Positions 53,051 through 63,129 are shown, counted from the stretch's first letter. The stretch: 64,000 nt of DNA from Rhodococcus sp. ARC_M5 (GCF_022810405.1 NZ_JALGQE010000001.1:558001-622000), one strand, 5' to 3'. The notes: a model not told the origin generated them from the letters alone. Translations and numbers: made by a program.

Positions 53051-54658
53051 TCACGGATTCACGAGGTACTGACCCAGTGGCTTGGCCTGGTACATCTCGT
53101 GATCGGCATCGTCGAGTATGTCCAGCGCACTACGGGTGTCACCGCAGTCGACGGTGACACCGCCGATGCTCGCGGTCACCGTCAACACTCGTCCTGCGGT
53201 CTCGATGGGTGTCGTCAGTTCGGCGCGCAGGTCGTCGGCCTCGGTACCGACGCAACGGGAGACGACCGCCACGAACTCGTCACCGCCTATCCGGCCCACG
53301 AAGGCTTCGGCCGGGAGGGCTCGCGTCAGACGGTCTGCGACCACACCGAGAACTGCGTCGCCGACGGTATGTCCGTGCAAGTCGTTGATGGTCTTGAAGT
53401 TGTCGAGGTCGATGAACAACACGGCGATGGAGTCCTCGCGCGCGGGCCTTGCCAGTTCTTCGTCCAGGCGCGCCAGGATCAGCGGCCTGTTCGGCAGACC
53501 GGTCAGGTCGTCGTGCGTCGCCGCGTGTTCGAGCTGCATGCTCATCCGGTATGTCTCGGTGACGTCGACGAACGTCGCGACGATCGAGGGTTCCGGATCG
53601 CCCCCGTTCAACATGGTCGCCGTCAACGACAGCCAGAAGTTGCGGCCGTCCCGGCGGCGTTCGATTCCGATCACCGCTTGGCAGGGCTGTCCGGTTTTCC
53701 TGGTGATGGCAACAGGATGCTCGAGCGGGTGAATCGGCCCTTCGTCGGTGCCGTACACCCGGAACGGAAGCACCGACGCCTGACCCGCCGTCGCCACCCC
53801 GACCCGGATGTCGAGAATCGTCTTCGCTGCGAGGTTCGCCGACTCGATGCGTCCGGCGTGATCGAGCACGACCACGCCCGCCTCCAGCGATTCCACGACC
53901 GCTGTGAAGTGTTCCTCGGCTCTGCGTACCGCACTCTGGTCGGCGCAGACCAACACGTAGCCGTCGGGCATCTGGGCCGCCGACACCATCACCGCCAGCG
54001 TCGACCCGTCCGCGTGCCGATGCGACTCGTACTGCCGACCGCCGACAGCAAGGATCGCCGCCGGATCGCAGGGCACTCCCACCGCATACGAGACGTGGCG
54101 ACCGAGTACATCCGCGGCCGGTCGTCCGTAGACCGACTCGGCAGCAGGATTCCAGGTCGACACCAAACCGTCGGGGGAAACCCCGACGATGGCATCGCTG
54201 ACGTGCTGGACCAGTGCGGCTTGCTTCTGCAGCGCCTTCTGCGCCGCTTTGTGTTCGGTGAGGTCTCGCAGTATGACCTGGTACGCCGGCTCGCCGTTCC
54301 ACACCGTGCGCACCGAGACCGCTTCCATCGTCAGCGTCGTCCCGTCCAGGGCCAGCACTGTCGCCTCCGATGCGGCGCTGGCGCTGCCGTGTGCGTCGAG
54401 GGCGGCGATCCGTTCGAGCATCGGGCCCACCGACTCGGCGGCGATGAACTCGGTGATCGGATGTCCGATGACGTCGGCGGCATCCTCGGCGCGCAGATAC
54501 TGCATCCCGGCGGGGTTGAGATACACCAGAACGCCTCGTCGATGGACACCGATCGCGTCCGGTGAATGCTCGATCAGAACCCGGTAGCGGTCGGCAAGTC
54601 CTGGCGACGCGGAACGTGATTCAGGGTCGCCGACGCCTTCGCGCTCCCCTGGGGCCAT
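53051..54658 (-). CDS. PAS-GGDEF diguanylate cyclase
   Basis: A 535-residue protein. Three PAS regions lie at about 25-135, 145-250 and 255-375, followed by a GGDEF domain (about 385-530). The signature is intact in RIGGDEFVAVVSR, with the metal-binding FIDLDNFKTIND block. It should make cyclic di-GMP from two GTP, gated by the PAS inputs. No EAL domain is present. No other c-di-GMP gene lies in the window. Confidence 0.92.
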   Translation of the reverse strand: MAPGEREGVGDPESRSASPGLADRYRVLIEHSPDAIGVHRRGVLVYLNPAGMQYLRAEDAADVIGHPITEFIAAESVGPMLERIAALDAHGSASAASEATVLALDGTTLTMEAVSVRTVWNGEPAYQVILRDLTEHKAAQKALQKQAALVQHVSDAIVGVSPDGLVSTWNPAAESVYGRPAADVLGRHVSYAVGVPCDPAAILAVGGRQYESHRHADGSTLAVMVSAAQMPDGYVLVCADQSAVRRAEEHFTAVVESLEAGVVVLDHAGRIESANLAAKTILDIRVGVATAGQASVLPFRVYGTDEGPIHPLEHPVAITRKTGQPCQAVIGIERRRDGRNFWLSLTATMLNGGDPEPSIVATFVDVTETYRMSMQLEHAATHDDLTGLPNRPLILARLDEELARPAREDSIAVLFIDLDNFKTINDLHGHTVGDAVLGVVADRLTRALPAEAFVGRIGGDEFVAVVSRCVGTEADDLRAELTTPIETAGRVLTVTASIGGVTVDCGDTRSALDILDDADHEMYQAKPLGQYLVNP

Positions 54659-54849
54659 GATCGGTCCTCACGTTCGTAGACAGACGGTCGACACTCGATT
54701 GAACCACTTACGACCGTGCCGTTGGCGAGCTGTGTCCGTTTCAGTCCGTATGTCCGTTTGTCGACTGGACCTGATGACGGTTTGCGGGGCTAAATCGAGG
54801 CGCGAGCCGAATCCGGTCCGCATACCTCGACAAGAAACGGATTTCGACG

Positions 54850-56007
54850 ATGAGCTCTCACGGCATCGACATCACCGGTATCGGCGCACTGTCCGGCTAC
54901 GGCTGGGGTGCGTCCGCCCTGTGGGACGGCCTCGCAACGGGCAAGGCAGCGGCCGGCCTGCACCACGACCACACGCGACCGGGACAGAATCCGGTGTGGC
55001 TCGCGAAGGTCCCCGACGACGGGGACCGGAGCGACGGCACCAGCCGATTCGGACGGGCACTTCGCGCGGCCGCACGCGAGGCCGTCGACGACGCGATGGC
55101 GCGGGGCTGGCAGCCGGGTCGGCGGGTGGGTCTGATCCATGCCGTCGTCCTGGGTGAAGTGGACGAGTGGCGCAACTTCTATCTGCGCGACGGCGGAGAA
55201 CGCCGTGTACGCGACTACCTGACACTGATGCCGTCCACTCCGGTGTCTCTGCTGATGCAGGAATACGGCTTTCACGGCCCGGCCATGAACGTCTCGGCGA
55301 TGTGCGCGTCGGGCAATGCAGGTCTGCTCACCGCCAAGATGTGGCTCGATACCGGATTCGTCGACGACGTCGTGTTCGTGGCCACGGACCTGTCTCTCAC
55401 TCCGGAGAACATCGACCACTTCGTGAAGCTCGGAGTCGGTGTGGTGGACGTGGAACCTCAGGAGGGCTGCCGACCGTTCCAGGAAGGCAGTCGTGGATTC
55501 GGAATGGGCGAAGCAGCAACTGCTTTCGTACTCACCAACCGTAGCGATGCTGCATACGCGCGGGTATTGGGCGGATCGATGACGCACGACGCGTTTCATG
55601 CAACCTCGATCGACCCTTCACTCACCCGGGTACGGGCCTGTTTCGAGGAGGCATTGGCCGACGCCGATGTCGTCCCCGAACAGGTGCGCTACCTCAACGC
55701 TCACGGCCCCGGCACCGCGCAATGCGATGCGGCGGAGACGGCGATGTTGGAGACGGTACTTCGGTCCAACGCGCAGGTGTACTCGGTGAAGCCGTTGACG
55801 GGACATTGCCAGGGGGCCGCGTCGGCAATCGAAACCGCGTCGGCGGTCATGGGATTCGAACGTGGACTCGTGCCTGCGGCCCCGCAGGTCTCGGATGGTC
55901 ATCACCTACTGCTCGACGGATTCACCAGAGCAGAGCCAGGATTGACGGTGAAGTCGTCATTGGGAATGGGAGGACACAACTCGGTGGTGGTGTTGGCTCC
56001 TGCGTGA
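54850..56007 (+). CDS. Stand-alone beta-ketoacyl synthase
   Basis: A 385-residue thiolase-fold ketosynthase. The catalytic Cys is in NVSAMCASGNAGLLT, the two His in LNAHGPGTAQCD and KPLTGHCQGAASAIE, and the C-terminal GMGGHNSVVVL block is intact. The full Cys-His-His triad means active condensation is likely. No acyl carrier protein, ketoreductase or other fatty-acid/polyketide gene is adjacent, so its partner is unknown. It could serve a lipid, a specialised metabolite, or a KAS II-like role. Confidence 0.83.
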   Translation: MSSHGIDITGIGALSGYGWGASALWDGLATGKAAAGLHHDHTRPGQNPVWLAKVPDDGDRSDGTSRFGRALRAAAREAVDDAMARGWQPGRRVGLIHAVVLGEVDEWRNFYLRDGGERRVRDYLTLMPSTPVSLLMQEYGFHGPAMNVSAMCASGNAGLLTAKMWLDTGFVDDVVFVATDLSLTPENIDHFVKLGVGVVDVEPQEGCRPFQEGSRGFGMGEAATAFVLTNRSDAAYARVLGGSMTHDAFHATSIDPSLTRVRACFEEALADADVVPEQVRYLNAHGPGTAQCDAAETAMLETVLRSNAQVYSVKPLTGHCQGAASAIETASAVMGFERGLVPAAPQVSDGHHLLLDGFTRAEPGLTVKSSLGMGGHNSVVVLAPA

Positions 56008-56017
56008 CGTGCGTTTC

Positions 56018-56221
56018 TCACACCTCGGTGGCAGCACCGCAAATTCCGCATTCTTCGAATTCGACGCGCTTCCAGCGGGCGACGGGTAGGAAGAACAGCG
56101 TGAATTGCTGGTACTGCTTCATCCGCACCCACTGAGTGGTGTTGTGGCACCGCGGGCAGTTTCGCGTAGCGCCCGAGCCGACGTGTTTGCGCTTGCTGCC
56201 GAAACCGAAGAGTAGGAACAT
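56018..56221 (-). CDS. Small zinc-ribbon protein
   Basis: A 67-residue protein. The motif NCPRCHN is the first C-x2-C pair and EECGICG the second. Between them is an aromatic-rich hydrophobic stretch (QFTLFFLPVARW). The start at 56221 gives the usual MFLLFGFGSKRK beginning. Similar small zinc-ribbon proteins of unknown role occur in many actinobacteria. It converges with the ketosynthase gene. Confidence 0.78.
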   Translation of the reverse strand: MFLLFGFGSKRKHVGSGATRNCPRCHNTTQWVRMKQYQQFTLFFLPVARWKRVEFEECGICGAATEV

Positions 56222-56265
56222 CACTCCAGCATAGGTGGCCCGACCGTTGCTGGGCTCGGTGCAGC

Positions 56266-56303
56266 ACGGCCGCCCTCGCATACTTCGCAGCGAGGGCGGC
56301 CGT
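56266..56303 (-). terminator. fdhA-like gene terminator
   Basis: A 14-bp perfect GC-rich stem (56266-56279 with 56290-56303) with a 10-base loop. It begins 14 bases past the stop of the formaldehyde-dehydrogenase-like gene on the minus strand. It separates that gene from the zinc-ribbon gene. Confidence 0.75.
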
Positions 56304-56316
56304 GGTCGCGGTGGTG

Positions 56317-57534
56317 TCAGCTCGCGATCATGCCGTGTGGATCGATGACGAATTTCTGCGCGACACCGCTGTCGAACTCGCGGTAACCCCGTGGCGCGTC
56401 GTCGAGCGAGATCACGGTTGCGTTGACCGCCTTCGCGATCGAAACCCGATCCGAGAGAATGGCATTCATCAGTTCACGGTGGTAGCTCATCACCGGGCAC
56501 TGACCGGTGGCGAACGAGAGCGACTTCGCCCAACCGGTGCCCAGGCTGAGCGACAGAGCACCACGCTGGGCAGCTTCGTCGACACCGCCGGGATCTCCGG
56601 TGACATACAACCCGGGAATGCCGATGCCACCGCCCGCAGTGGTGATGTCCATCAGCGAGTTGAGCACCGTGGCCGGTGCCTCGCGGGACGAGTCTCCGCC
56701 GTGGCCGCGGGCCTCGAACCCCACGGCATCCACCGCGGCGTCGACCTCGGGAACACCGAGAATCTGTTCGATCTGATCCTGCGGCGCACCCTTGCCCACG
56801 TCCACGGTCTCGCAACCGAACGTGCGCGCCTGGGCCAACCTGTCGGCGTTCATGTCACCGACGATCACCACCGACGCTCCCAGCAATTGCGCGCCGACGG
56901 CGGCGGCGAGGCCGACCGGTCCCGCACCCGCGATGTACACCGTCGCACCAGGTTTGACACCAGCGGTCACCGCTCCGTGGAAACCGGTGGGAAAGATGTC
57001 GGACAGCATGGTCAGATCCAGAATCTTCTCCAGTGCCTGGTCACGATCGGGAAATCTCAGCAGATTGAAGTCCGCGTAGGGAGCCATGACGTACTCGGCC
57101 TGGCCTCCGACCCAACCGCCCATATCCACGTAGCCGAACGCCGAGCCCGGTCGATCAGGGTTGACGTTGAGACAGATGCCGGTCTTGCGTTCCTTACAGT
57201 TTCGACACCGCCCGCACGCGATGTTGAACGGAACGGAGCAGATGTCTCCGACCTTCAGAAACTCGACATCCCGTCCGACCTCGACGATCTCGCCGGTGAT
57301 CTCGTGGCCGAGCACCAGACCCTCGGGAGCGGTCGTACGCCCACGAACCATGTGCTGATCGCTACCGCAGATGTTGGTCGAGACGACCTTCAGAATCACA
57401 CCGTGCTCGCACTTACGACCGACGTTCGCCGGGTTCACTCCGGGACCGTCGGTCAATTCGAGGCCCGGAAAGGCGATGTCCTGAACCTCCACCTTGCCCG
57501 GTCCGGCGTACGTCACTGCGCGGTTGTCTGCCAT
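56317..57534 (-). CDS. fdhA: Glutathione-independent formaldehyde dehydrogenase-like enzyme
   Basis: A 405-residue zinc medium-chain dehydrogenase. The catalytic Cys is in STNICGSDQHM (about 53-63); GHEITGEI follows. Structural zinc Cys lie in CGRCRNCKERKTGIC. The cofactor motif GAGPVGLAAAVGAQLLGA is clear. The length and the long insertion (MGGWVGGQAEYVMAPYADFNLL) match Pseudomonas-type formaldehyde dehydrogenase/dismutase, which binds NAD tightly. It would detoxify formaldehyde. AGGAGA precedes the ATG. A second, weaker relative is encoded at 3184-4365. Confidence 0.9.
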   Translation of the reverse strand: MADNRAVTYAGPGKVEVQDIAFPGLELTDGPGVNPANVGRKCEHGVILKVVSTNICGSDQHMVRGRTTAPEGLVLGHEITGEIVEVGRDVEFLKVGDICSVPFNIACGRCRNCKERKTGICLNVNPDRPGSAFGYVDMGGWVGGQAEYVMAPYADFNLLRFPDRDQALEKILDLTMLSDIFPTGFHGAVTAGVKPGATVYIAGAGPVGLAAAVGAQLLGASVVIVGDMNADRLAQARTFGCETVDVGKGAPQDQIEQILGVPEVDAAVDAVGFEARGHGGDSSREAPATVLNSLMDITTAGGGIGIPGLYVTGDPGGVDEAAQRGALSLSLGTGWAKSLSFATGQCPVMSYHRELMNAILSDRVSIAKAVNATVISLDDAPRGYREFDSGVAQKFVIDPHGMIAS

Positions 57535-57662
57535 GGTTTCTCCTCTTCGTCGAGTGAGCTGGGTGACCAGCGGGCCGGGATCATCGATCCGATCTACGCC
57601 TGTGGCCCGCATCACACCAGTATGCACAGTTTTGCATATGCGCGTCTGCGCAGAACCAGGAA

Positions 57663-57732
57663 TAAGCGCTACTTGACTCACCCGATGTTAGCGCTCACAC
57701 TGTGTTGCACACGTCACAGTGGGTGGCAACAC
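57663..57732 (+). promoter_or_regulatory. araBDA promoter/operator region
   Basis: TTGACT (57673-57678), 17 bases, CACACT (57696-57701) is a plausible promoter for araB. AGCGCT occurs at 57665-57670 and 57690-57695, 25 bases apart and flanking the -35. GTGTTGC (57702-57708) and GCAACAC (57726-57732) form a 7-bp inverted repeat just upstream of the ribosome site. Repressor binding of LacI or GntR type is likely, but no regulator gene is in the window. Confidence 0.5.
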
Positions 57733-57745
57733 GAAGGAGTTCTGC

Positions 57746-59419
57746 ATGCCGGTTGACCGCTACACGGTAGGAGTCGACTTCGGCACCCTCTCCGGCCGGG
57801 CCGTCGTGGTCCGCGTGTCCGACGGTGCCGAAATAGCTTCTGCCGTACACGAATACCGACACGCCGTGCTCGAGGAGACGCTGCCCGACGGCACGGTGCG
57901 TTTGCCCGACGCGTGGGCTCTGCAGGTGCCCGACGACTATCGCGACGTCCTGCGTCGTGCGGTTCCGGCCGCACTGGCCGCCGCAGGCATCGCACCCGAG
58001 CAGGTGGTCGGCATCGGTACCGACTTCACCGCATGCACCATGGTGCCCACATACGCGGACGGCACCCCGTTGAGCGAGGACCCTCGGTTCGTCGATCGAC
58101 CACATGCGTACGTCAAACTGTGGAAACACCATGCGGCGCAGGGCCAGGCAGACCGCATCAACGAACTGGCCGCCCGTCGCGGCGAGAGTTGGCTCCCCCG
58201 CTACGGCGGCTTGATCTCGTCGGAATGGGAATTTGCCAAGGCCTTGCAGATTCACGAGGAAGACGCCGAGATCTACCAGGCCATGGACAGATGGGTCGAG
58301 GCGGCCGACTGGATCGTCTGGCAGCTGTGTGGACGCTACGTGCGCAACGCCTGCACCGCCGGATACAAGGGCATCTACCAGGACGGTCACTATCCCTCGG
58401 TGGACTTTCTCACCGAACTGGCACCGGGCTTCGGCTCGTTCGTCGCAGACAAGCTCGATCAGCCGTTGGGCGAGTTGGGTTCACGGGCAGGCTCCTTGAC
58501 CGCCGAGGCCGCGCAATGGACCGGGCTACCCGAAGGCATCGCCGTGGCGGTCGGCAACGTCGACGCGCATGTGACTGCACCCGCCGCGGGCGCTGTGGAA
58601 CCAGGCCGGATGGTCGCCATCATGGGGACCTCGACGTGCCACGTCATGAGTTCGACGGTCCTGAAGGACGTTCCAGGTATGTGCGGGGTCGTCGACGGCG
58701 GCATCATCGCCGGATCCTTCGGCTACGAAGCGGGACAGAGCGGCGTCGGCGACATCTTCGGTTGGTTCACCCGCACCGGAGTTCCTGCGTCCTACAGCGA
58801 GGCGGCATCCGCGGCAGGTGAGTCGATACACGAGTATCTGACGCGACTGGCGGAGACGCAACACGTGGGCGAACACGGCCTCGTCGCGCTCGACTGGCAC
58901 AGCGGCAACAGGTCGATCCTGGTCGATCACGAGCTGTCCGGTCTGGTCATCGGCTCGACGCTCGCGACGCGGCCCGAGGACACCTACCGCGCTCTGCTGG
59001 AGGCGACGGCATTCGGCACCCGCGTCATCGTCGAGACGTTCCGCAACAGCGGCGTTCCCGTCGAGGAGTTCGTCGTGGCGGGAGGTCTGGCCCGCAACCC
59101 GCTGCTCATGCAGATCTACGCGGACGTCCTGCGAATACCGTTGTCCGTCATCGCATCTGCACAGGGCCCGGCGCTGGGATCTGCCATCCATGCCGCGGTG
59201 GCCGCCGGCTGCTATCCCGACGTGCCGGTCGCGTCGAAATCGATGGGCAAGGTCCGGCGCAATGCCTTCGTACCGGACGAGTCCCGATCGAAGACCTACG
59301 ACTCGCTCTACGAGATCTACCTGGAACTGCACGGCCGCTTCGGTCGGGACGTACCGACGATGCGCCGGCTGCGATCACTCCGGCGCGCTGCCCTCACCAG
59401 GAAGGTGGATGCGAAATGA
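57746..59419 (+). CDS. araB: L-ribulokinase AraB
   Basis: A 557-residue FGGY-family kinase that phosphorylates L-ribulose at O5. The N-terminal VGVDFGTLSGRAVVV phosphate loop, the GTDFTACTMVP block and the ATP-binding GGLARNPLLMQIYADV motif are typical of AraB. The ATG at 57746 has GAAGGAG upstream. araD overlaps its stop by four bases, and araA follows. Confidence 0.96.
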   Translation: MPVDRYTVGVDFGTLSGRAVVVRVSDGAEIASAVHEYRHAVLEETLPDGTVRLPDAWALQVPDDYRDVLRRAVPAALAAAGIAPEQVVGIGTDFTACTMVPTYADGTPLSEDPRFVDRPHAYVKLWKHHAAQGQADRINELAARRGESWLPRYGGLISSEWEFAKALQIHEEDAEIYQAMDRWVEAADWIVWQLCGRYVRNACTAGYKGIYQDGHYPSVDFLTELAPGFGSFVADKLDQPLGELGSRAGSLTAEAAQWTGLPEGIAVAVGNVDAHVTAPAAGAVEPGRMVAIMGTSTCHVMSSTVLKDVPGMCGVVDGGIIAGSFGYEAGQSGVGDIFGWFTRTGVPASYSEAASAAGESIHEYLTRLAETQHVGEHGLVALDWHSGNRSILVDHELSGLVIGSTLATRPEDTYRALLEATAFGTRVIVETFRNSGVPVEEFVVAGGLARNPLLMQIYADVLRIPLSVIASAQGPALGSAIHAAVAAGCYPDVPVASKSMGKVRRNAFVPDESRSKTYDSLYEIYLELHGRFGRDVPTMRRLRSLRRAALTRKVDAK

Positions 59420-60093
59420 CGGTTGTCGAGGAAGTCCGCGAGGTCGTCGAAGAGATACGCAAGGATGTGTGCGCCTTGCACTCCGAGCTGGTGCGGTACG
59501 GCCTGGTGGTGTGGACGGCCGGCAACGTCTCGGCGCGGGTTCCCGGGCGGGACCTGCTGGTCATCAAGCCCAGTGGCGTCTCCTACGACGACCTCACGCC
59601 CGGCAACATGGTGGTATGCGATCTGTACGGCAAGGTGGTCGACGGTGACCATGCACCGTCCTCCGACACCGAGGCGCAAGCCTATGTCTACCGGCACCTC
59701 GAGCACGTCGGCGGTGTGGTGCACACACATTCGCCGTACGCCGTTGCGTGGGCGGCCCGCGGCGAACCCATTCCCGTGGTCACCACGATGTGCGCGGACG
59801 AGTTCGGCGGGGACATTCCGGTCGGTCCCTTCGCGACGATCGGCGACGACTCGATCGGCCGGGGGATAGTCGACACCCTCGCGGACAGTCGATCTCCGGC
59901 AGTGTTGATGCAGAACCACGGAGTGTTCGCAGTGGGACCCACCGCTCGATCGGCGGTGAAGGCGGCGGTCATGTGCGAGGACGTCGCGCGATCGGTACAT
60001 CTGTCCTACCAACTGGGACAACCACTTCGCATTCCGAACTCGAAGGTCGACGCACTGTACGACCGCTACCAGAACGTCTACGGCCAGCGCTGA
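59416..60093 (+). CDS. araD: L-ribulose-5-phosphate 4-epimerase AraD
   Basis: A 225-residue class II aldolase-family epimerase that converts L-ribulose-5-phosphate to D-xylulose-5-phosphate. Zinc ligands are in HTHSPYA and the later QNHGVFAVG. The TAGNVSARVPG and IKPSGVSYDDL phosphate-binding blocks are present. It is coupled to araB by ATGA and is followed by araA after 39 bases. Confidence 0.95.
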   Translation: MTVVEEVREVVEEIRKDVCALHSELVRYGLVVWTAGNVSARVPGRDLLVIKPSGVSYDDLTPGNMVVCDLYGKVVDGDHAPSSDTEAQAYVYRHLEHVGGVVHTHSPYAVAWAARGEPIPVVTTMCADEFGGDIPVGPFATIGDDSIGRGIVDTLADSRSPAVLMQNHGVFAVGPTARSAVKAAVMCEDVARSVHLSYQLGQPLRIPNSKVDALYDRYQNVYGQR

Positions 60094-60132
60094 CCGGCGC
60101 ACCACATCTTTTCCACGGAAGGTACATTCTCC

Positions 60133-61617
60133 ATGTCCGAAGTATGGTTTCTCACCGGCAGCCAAAGCCTGTACGGCCCCGAAACCCTCGAGCAGGTAGC
60201 AGTCCAGTCTCGCGAGATCGCAAACAAACTCGATGCGGCACTTCCGGTCTCGGTGGTGTGGAAGCCGGTACTGCTCGACGCGTCGTCCATCCTGCGGTGC
60301 ATGCGCGAGGCGAACGCCGCCGACGAATGCGTGGGCGTCGTGACGTGGATGCACACCTTCTCCCCCGCCAAGATGTGGATTGCCGGGCTCGACGCGTTGG
60401 ACGTCCCGCTGCTTCATCTGCACACGCAGGCCGGAATGTCGTTGCCGTGGTCGACGATCGACATGGAGTTCATGAATCTCAACCAGGCCGCCCACGGCGA
60501 CCGTGAGTTCGGACACGTCGAATCTCGGGTGGGTGTTCTGCGCACGATCGTGGCGGGCCACGTCGACAATCCTGCGGTTCTGGAGCGTGCGGAGCAGTGG
60601 GTGCGAGCGGCTCTCGGTCGCGCGGAGCTGAGGTCGCTGTGCCTGGCACGTTTCGGCGACAACATGCGTGATGTCGCGGTGACCGAGGGCGACAAGGTCG
60701 AAGCGCAGTTGCGATTCGGAGTGTCCGTCAACACCTACGGGGTCAACGATCTCGTCGCGGTAGTGGACAACGTGAGCGATTCGGCGGTGTCGGACCTCAT
60801 CGACGAGTATCGGTCGTCGTACGACATCGCACCGAGTCTCGACAAGGGCGGTGACCGTCATGAATCCCTCCGCTACGGTGCCCGCGTCGAGGCCGGCCTA
60901 CGGCAGTTCCTGACCGAGGGGGGCTTCAAGGCCTTCACCACGAACTTCGAGGATCTCGGTGGGCTTCGTCAGTTACCGGGGCTCGCAGTGCAACGGCTGA
61001 TGGCCGACGGGTACGGCTTCGGCGGCGAGGGTGACTGGAAGACCTCGATGTTGTTGCGCGCCATGAAGGTGATGGCCGAGGGTCTCGACGGTGGAACGTC
61101 GTTCATGGAGGACTACACCTACCACCTGGTCCCCGGGGAAGAGAAGATCCTCGGAGCACACATGCTGGAGGTGTGCCCGTCCATCACCACCTCGCGGCCC
61201 ACCCTGGAGATCCATCCGCTGTCCATCGGCGGCCGCGAGGACCCGGTGCGACTGCGCTTCACGGCGGATCCCGGCCACGGCGTAGTCGTCGGACTGTCCG
61301 ACGTAGGTGAGCGGTTCCGGTTGACGGCCAACGTGATCGACGTGGTCGAGCCCGACCAGGCATTGCCGAAGCTACCGGTGGCGTGTGCAGTGTGGGAGCC
61401 GCAGCCGTCACTCGCGGTGTCGGCCGAATCCTGGCTCACGGCCGGGGCACCCCACCACACGGTTCTGAGTACGGCCATCGGTCTGCCTGTGCTGGAGGCA
61501 TTCTCGGACATGATCGGGGTCGAGTTGCTCGCTATCGATTCCGGCACCACGACACGAGGGTTCCAGCAGACACTGCGCTGGAACGCGGCGTACCACCGAC
61601 TCGCGGCCAAGTTGTGA
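60133..61617 (+). CDS. araA: L-arabinose isomerase AraA
   Basis: A 494-residue isomerase that converts L-arabinose to L-ribulose. The [17 protein letters not shown] start, the [11 protein letters not shown] block, the [10 protein letters not shown] metal/substrate region and the [22 protein letters not shown] block are typical of AraA; metal ligands include Glu and His residues in those blocks. The order araB-araD-araA matches some corynebacteria. GGAAGG lies 12 bases upstream of the ATG. Confidence 0.96.
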   Translation: MSEVWFLTGSQSLYGPETLEQVAVQSREIANKLDAALPVSVVWKPVLLDASSILRCMREANAADECVGVVTWMHTFSPAKMWIAGLDALDVPLLHLHTQAGMSLPWSTIDMEFMNLNQAAHGDREFGHVESRVGVLRTIVAGHVDNPAVLERAEQWVRAALGRAELRSLCLARFGDNMRDVAVTEGDKVEAQLRFGVSVNTYGVNDLVAVVDNVSDSAVSDLIDEYRSSYDIAPSLDKGGDRHESLRYGARVEAGLRQFLTEGGFKAFTTNFEDLGGLRQLPGLAVQRLMADGYGFGGEGDWKTSMLLRAMKVMAEGLDGGTSFMEDYTYHLVPGEEKILGAHMLEVCPSITTSRPTLEIHPLSIGGREDPVRLRFTADPGHGVVVGLSDVGERFRLTANVIDVVEPDQALPKLPVACAVWEPQPSLAVSAESWLTAGAPHHTVLSTAIGLPVLEAFSDMIGVELLAIDSGTTTRGFQQTLRWNAAYHRLAAKL

Positions 61618-61683
61618 CGTCTTTTCTCTGAACGCCGATCGGAACGCCCTCGACGTTCGCGACCGTCGGGTACGTTTCGACCC

Positions 61684-63129
61684 ATGGCTCCGACGTGGGA
61701 ACAGATCCGAGGTTCGAACTACGGCACGATGGGCCGATCCGTCAGCGGCATCGTCCACCGACCGGAGGGGACCTGGCAACGGGTGATTCATCTCCCCGAG
61801 GCGACGTGGCGCTACGAGGACGAATCCGGGCAACCGACATTCCTCGAGAACCCGTCGGCAAGCTGGTCGCGCGACTCCGACGGCACGATGATCCACACCG
61901 ACAAGTCCGACGGCACGATGTTCGTAGCGGTCGGCGGCGGATCGCCTGCAGCGTTGTTGCGCGCATACGACGCCTTTCCTCCCCGGCCGGGCCGTGGGTT
62001 CGACGAGCAGCGCTTCGTCGAACCCAGCGAGCCCCGACCGGTCTCGGTTCGTGGCCGTGACGGTTGGGAAGTCACGGGGAGAGATCAGTTCTCGAACGAG
62101 CCGGTGACCTATGTGTTCGACGCCGAACTCGGTGTCGCGTTGCGCTGGCAGCAGGGCCAGGAATCGCTGGAACTCGAAAAGCCGGTCCTGGACGGAGAAT
62201 TCGAGTCCGCGCTGTTCGAGTGGGACGGCCCTGCGCGATCGATCGAGGACGAAATCGCGAAAATGCAGCGTGCACAGCAAGAACGAGAACGCGCAGTCGC
62301 GGGCATACCTCAGGCTGTGCCGTTGTGGCTACCGACCAAGATCAACGCCCAGTCGACGTCGGGCAATCCTCGCACCGGCGAGCTCACGTTGTCGATCCAC
62401 GGCCAGTCGCCACAATTCAACCTGCGCCGCTGGGTCACCGCGATCGGGGAGACCGCTCTCGAATGGCCGAACGACAGCACTCCCGAACGGTTCCGGCGGT
62501 CGATCGGCGTCTGGACTTACGAGATCCGTAGCTACCAGGAGATGGGTCCGGACGACTGTGCCCGGATTGTGGAATCGATCGTTGCGGTGGACCCACCTGC
62601 ACGAGACGCCGAGGAGATCGCAGCCGAGCTCGCTGCCGAGGAGAGTGACCGGCAGGAAGCGGAGGTCCTCGCAACCCTGGGTACCGGACGTTCGCTCAGG
62701 AATCATCTGATGAGCGAATCACTCTTGATACGAACCGATTTCAGTGATGATGTCGCATGGCGCGATACAGCAGTCGCTGCCATGGCACCGGTGCCGCAGG
62801 GCGACGATACGGAATTCGCGGCCTACCTGACCTGCATCGACAATCGCGAGAACGACGGCATGACCGTCGACGGCCTCCTCGACGCAATCGGTGAACCGCC
62901 GCCCTACTACGCCTTTCTGGTCGACGCCGAAACCATGAGCAACCCCGAGAAGCCGATCATCTGCGTCCATACCGGCCCCGACGAGCCGGAACGACCACGC
63001 GGCAGGACCTTTCGTGTCGTTCCTTCGGAAATGTCCAGCGTCGAAAACAATCTATCGATCGCGAACATGGACTTCGAGGATTTCGCGAACAGTGCAGACG
63101 ACGATGGAGTATTCCGGGGCTTCCGATAG
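61684..63129 (+). CDS. Hypothetical protein with C-terminal DUF6924 domain
   Basis: A 481-residue protein with two parts. The N-terminal 340 residues contain a repeated Trp/Arg/Glu-rich beta pattern (TWQRVIHLPEATWRYED) and a DUF-like sheet with an E/Q-rich helix at about 190-205; I do not recognise that part. The C-terminal 140 residues match DUF6924: LLIRTDFSDDVAWRDTAVAAM, NRENDGMTVDGLLDAI, FRVVPSEMSSVENNLSIANMDFEDFA. The function is unknown. No signal peptide or membrane segment is present. It converges with the TAXI gene. Confidence 0.78.
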   Translation: MAPTWEQIRGSNYGTMGRSVSGIVHRPEGTWQRVIHLPEATWRYEDESGQPTFLENPSASWSRDSDGTMIHTDKSDGTMFVAVGGGSPAALLRAYDAFPPRPGRGFDEQRFVEPSEPRPVSVRGRDGWEVTGRDQFSNEPVTYVFDAELGVALRWQQGQESLELEKPVLDGEFESALFEWDGPARSIEDEIAKMQRAQQERERAVAGIPQAVPLWLPTKINAQSTSGNPRTGELTLSIHGQSPQFNLRRWVTAIGETALEWPNDSTPERFRRSIGVWTYEIRSYQEMGPDDCARIVESIVAVDPPARDAEEIAAELAAEESDRQEAEVLATLGTGRSLRNHLMSESLLIRTDFSDDVAWRDTAVAAMAPVPQGDDTEFAAYLTCIDNRENDGMTVDGLLDAIGEPPPYYAFLVDAETMSNPEKPIICVHTGPDEPERPRGRTFRVVPSEMSSVENNLSIANMDFEDFANSADDDGVFRGFR

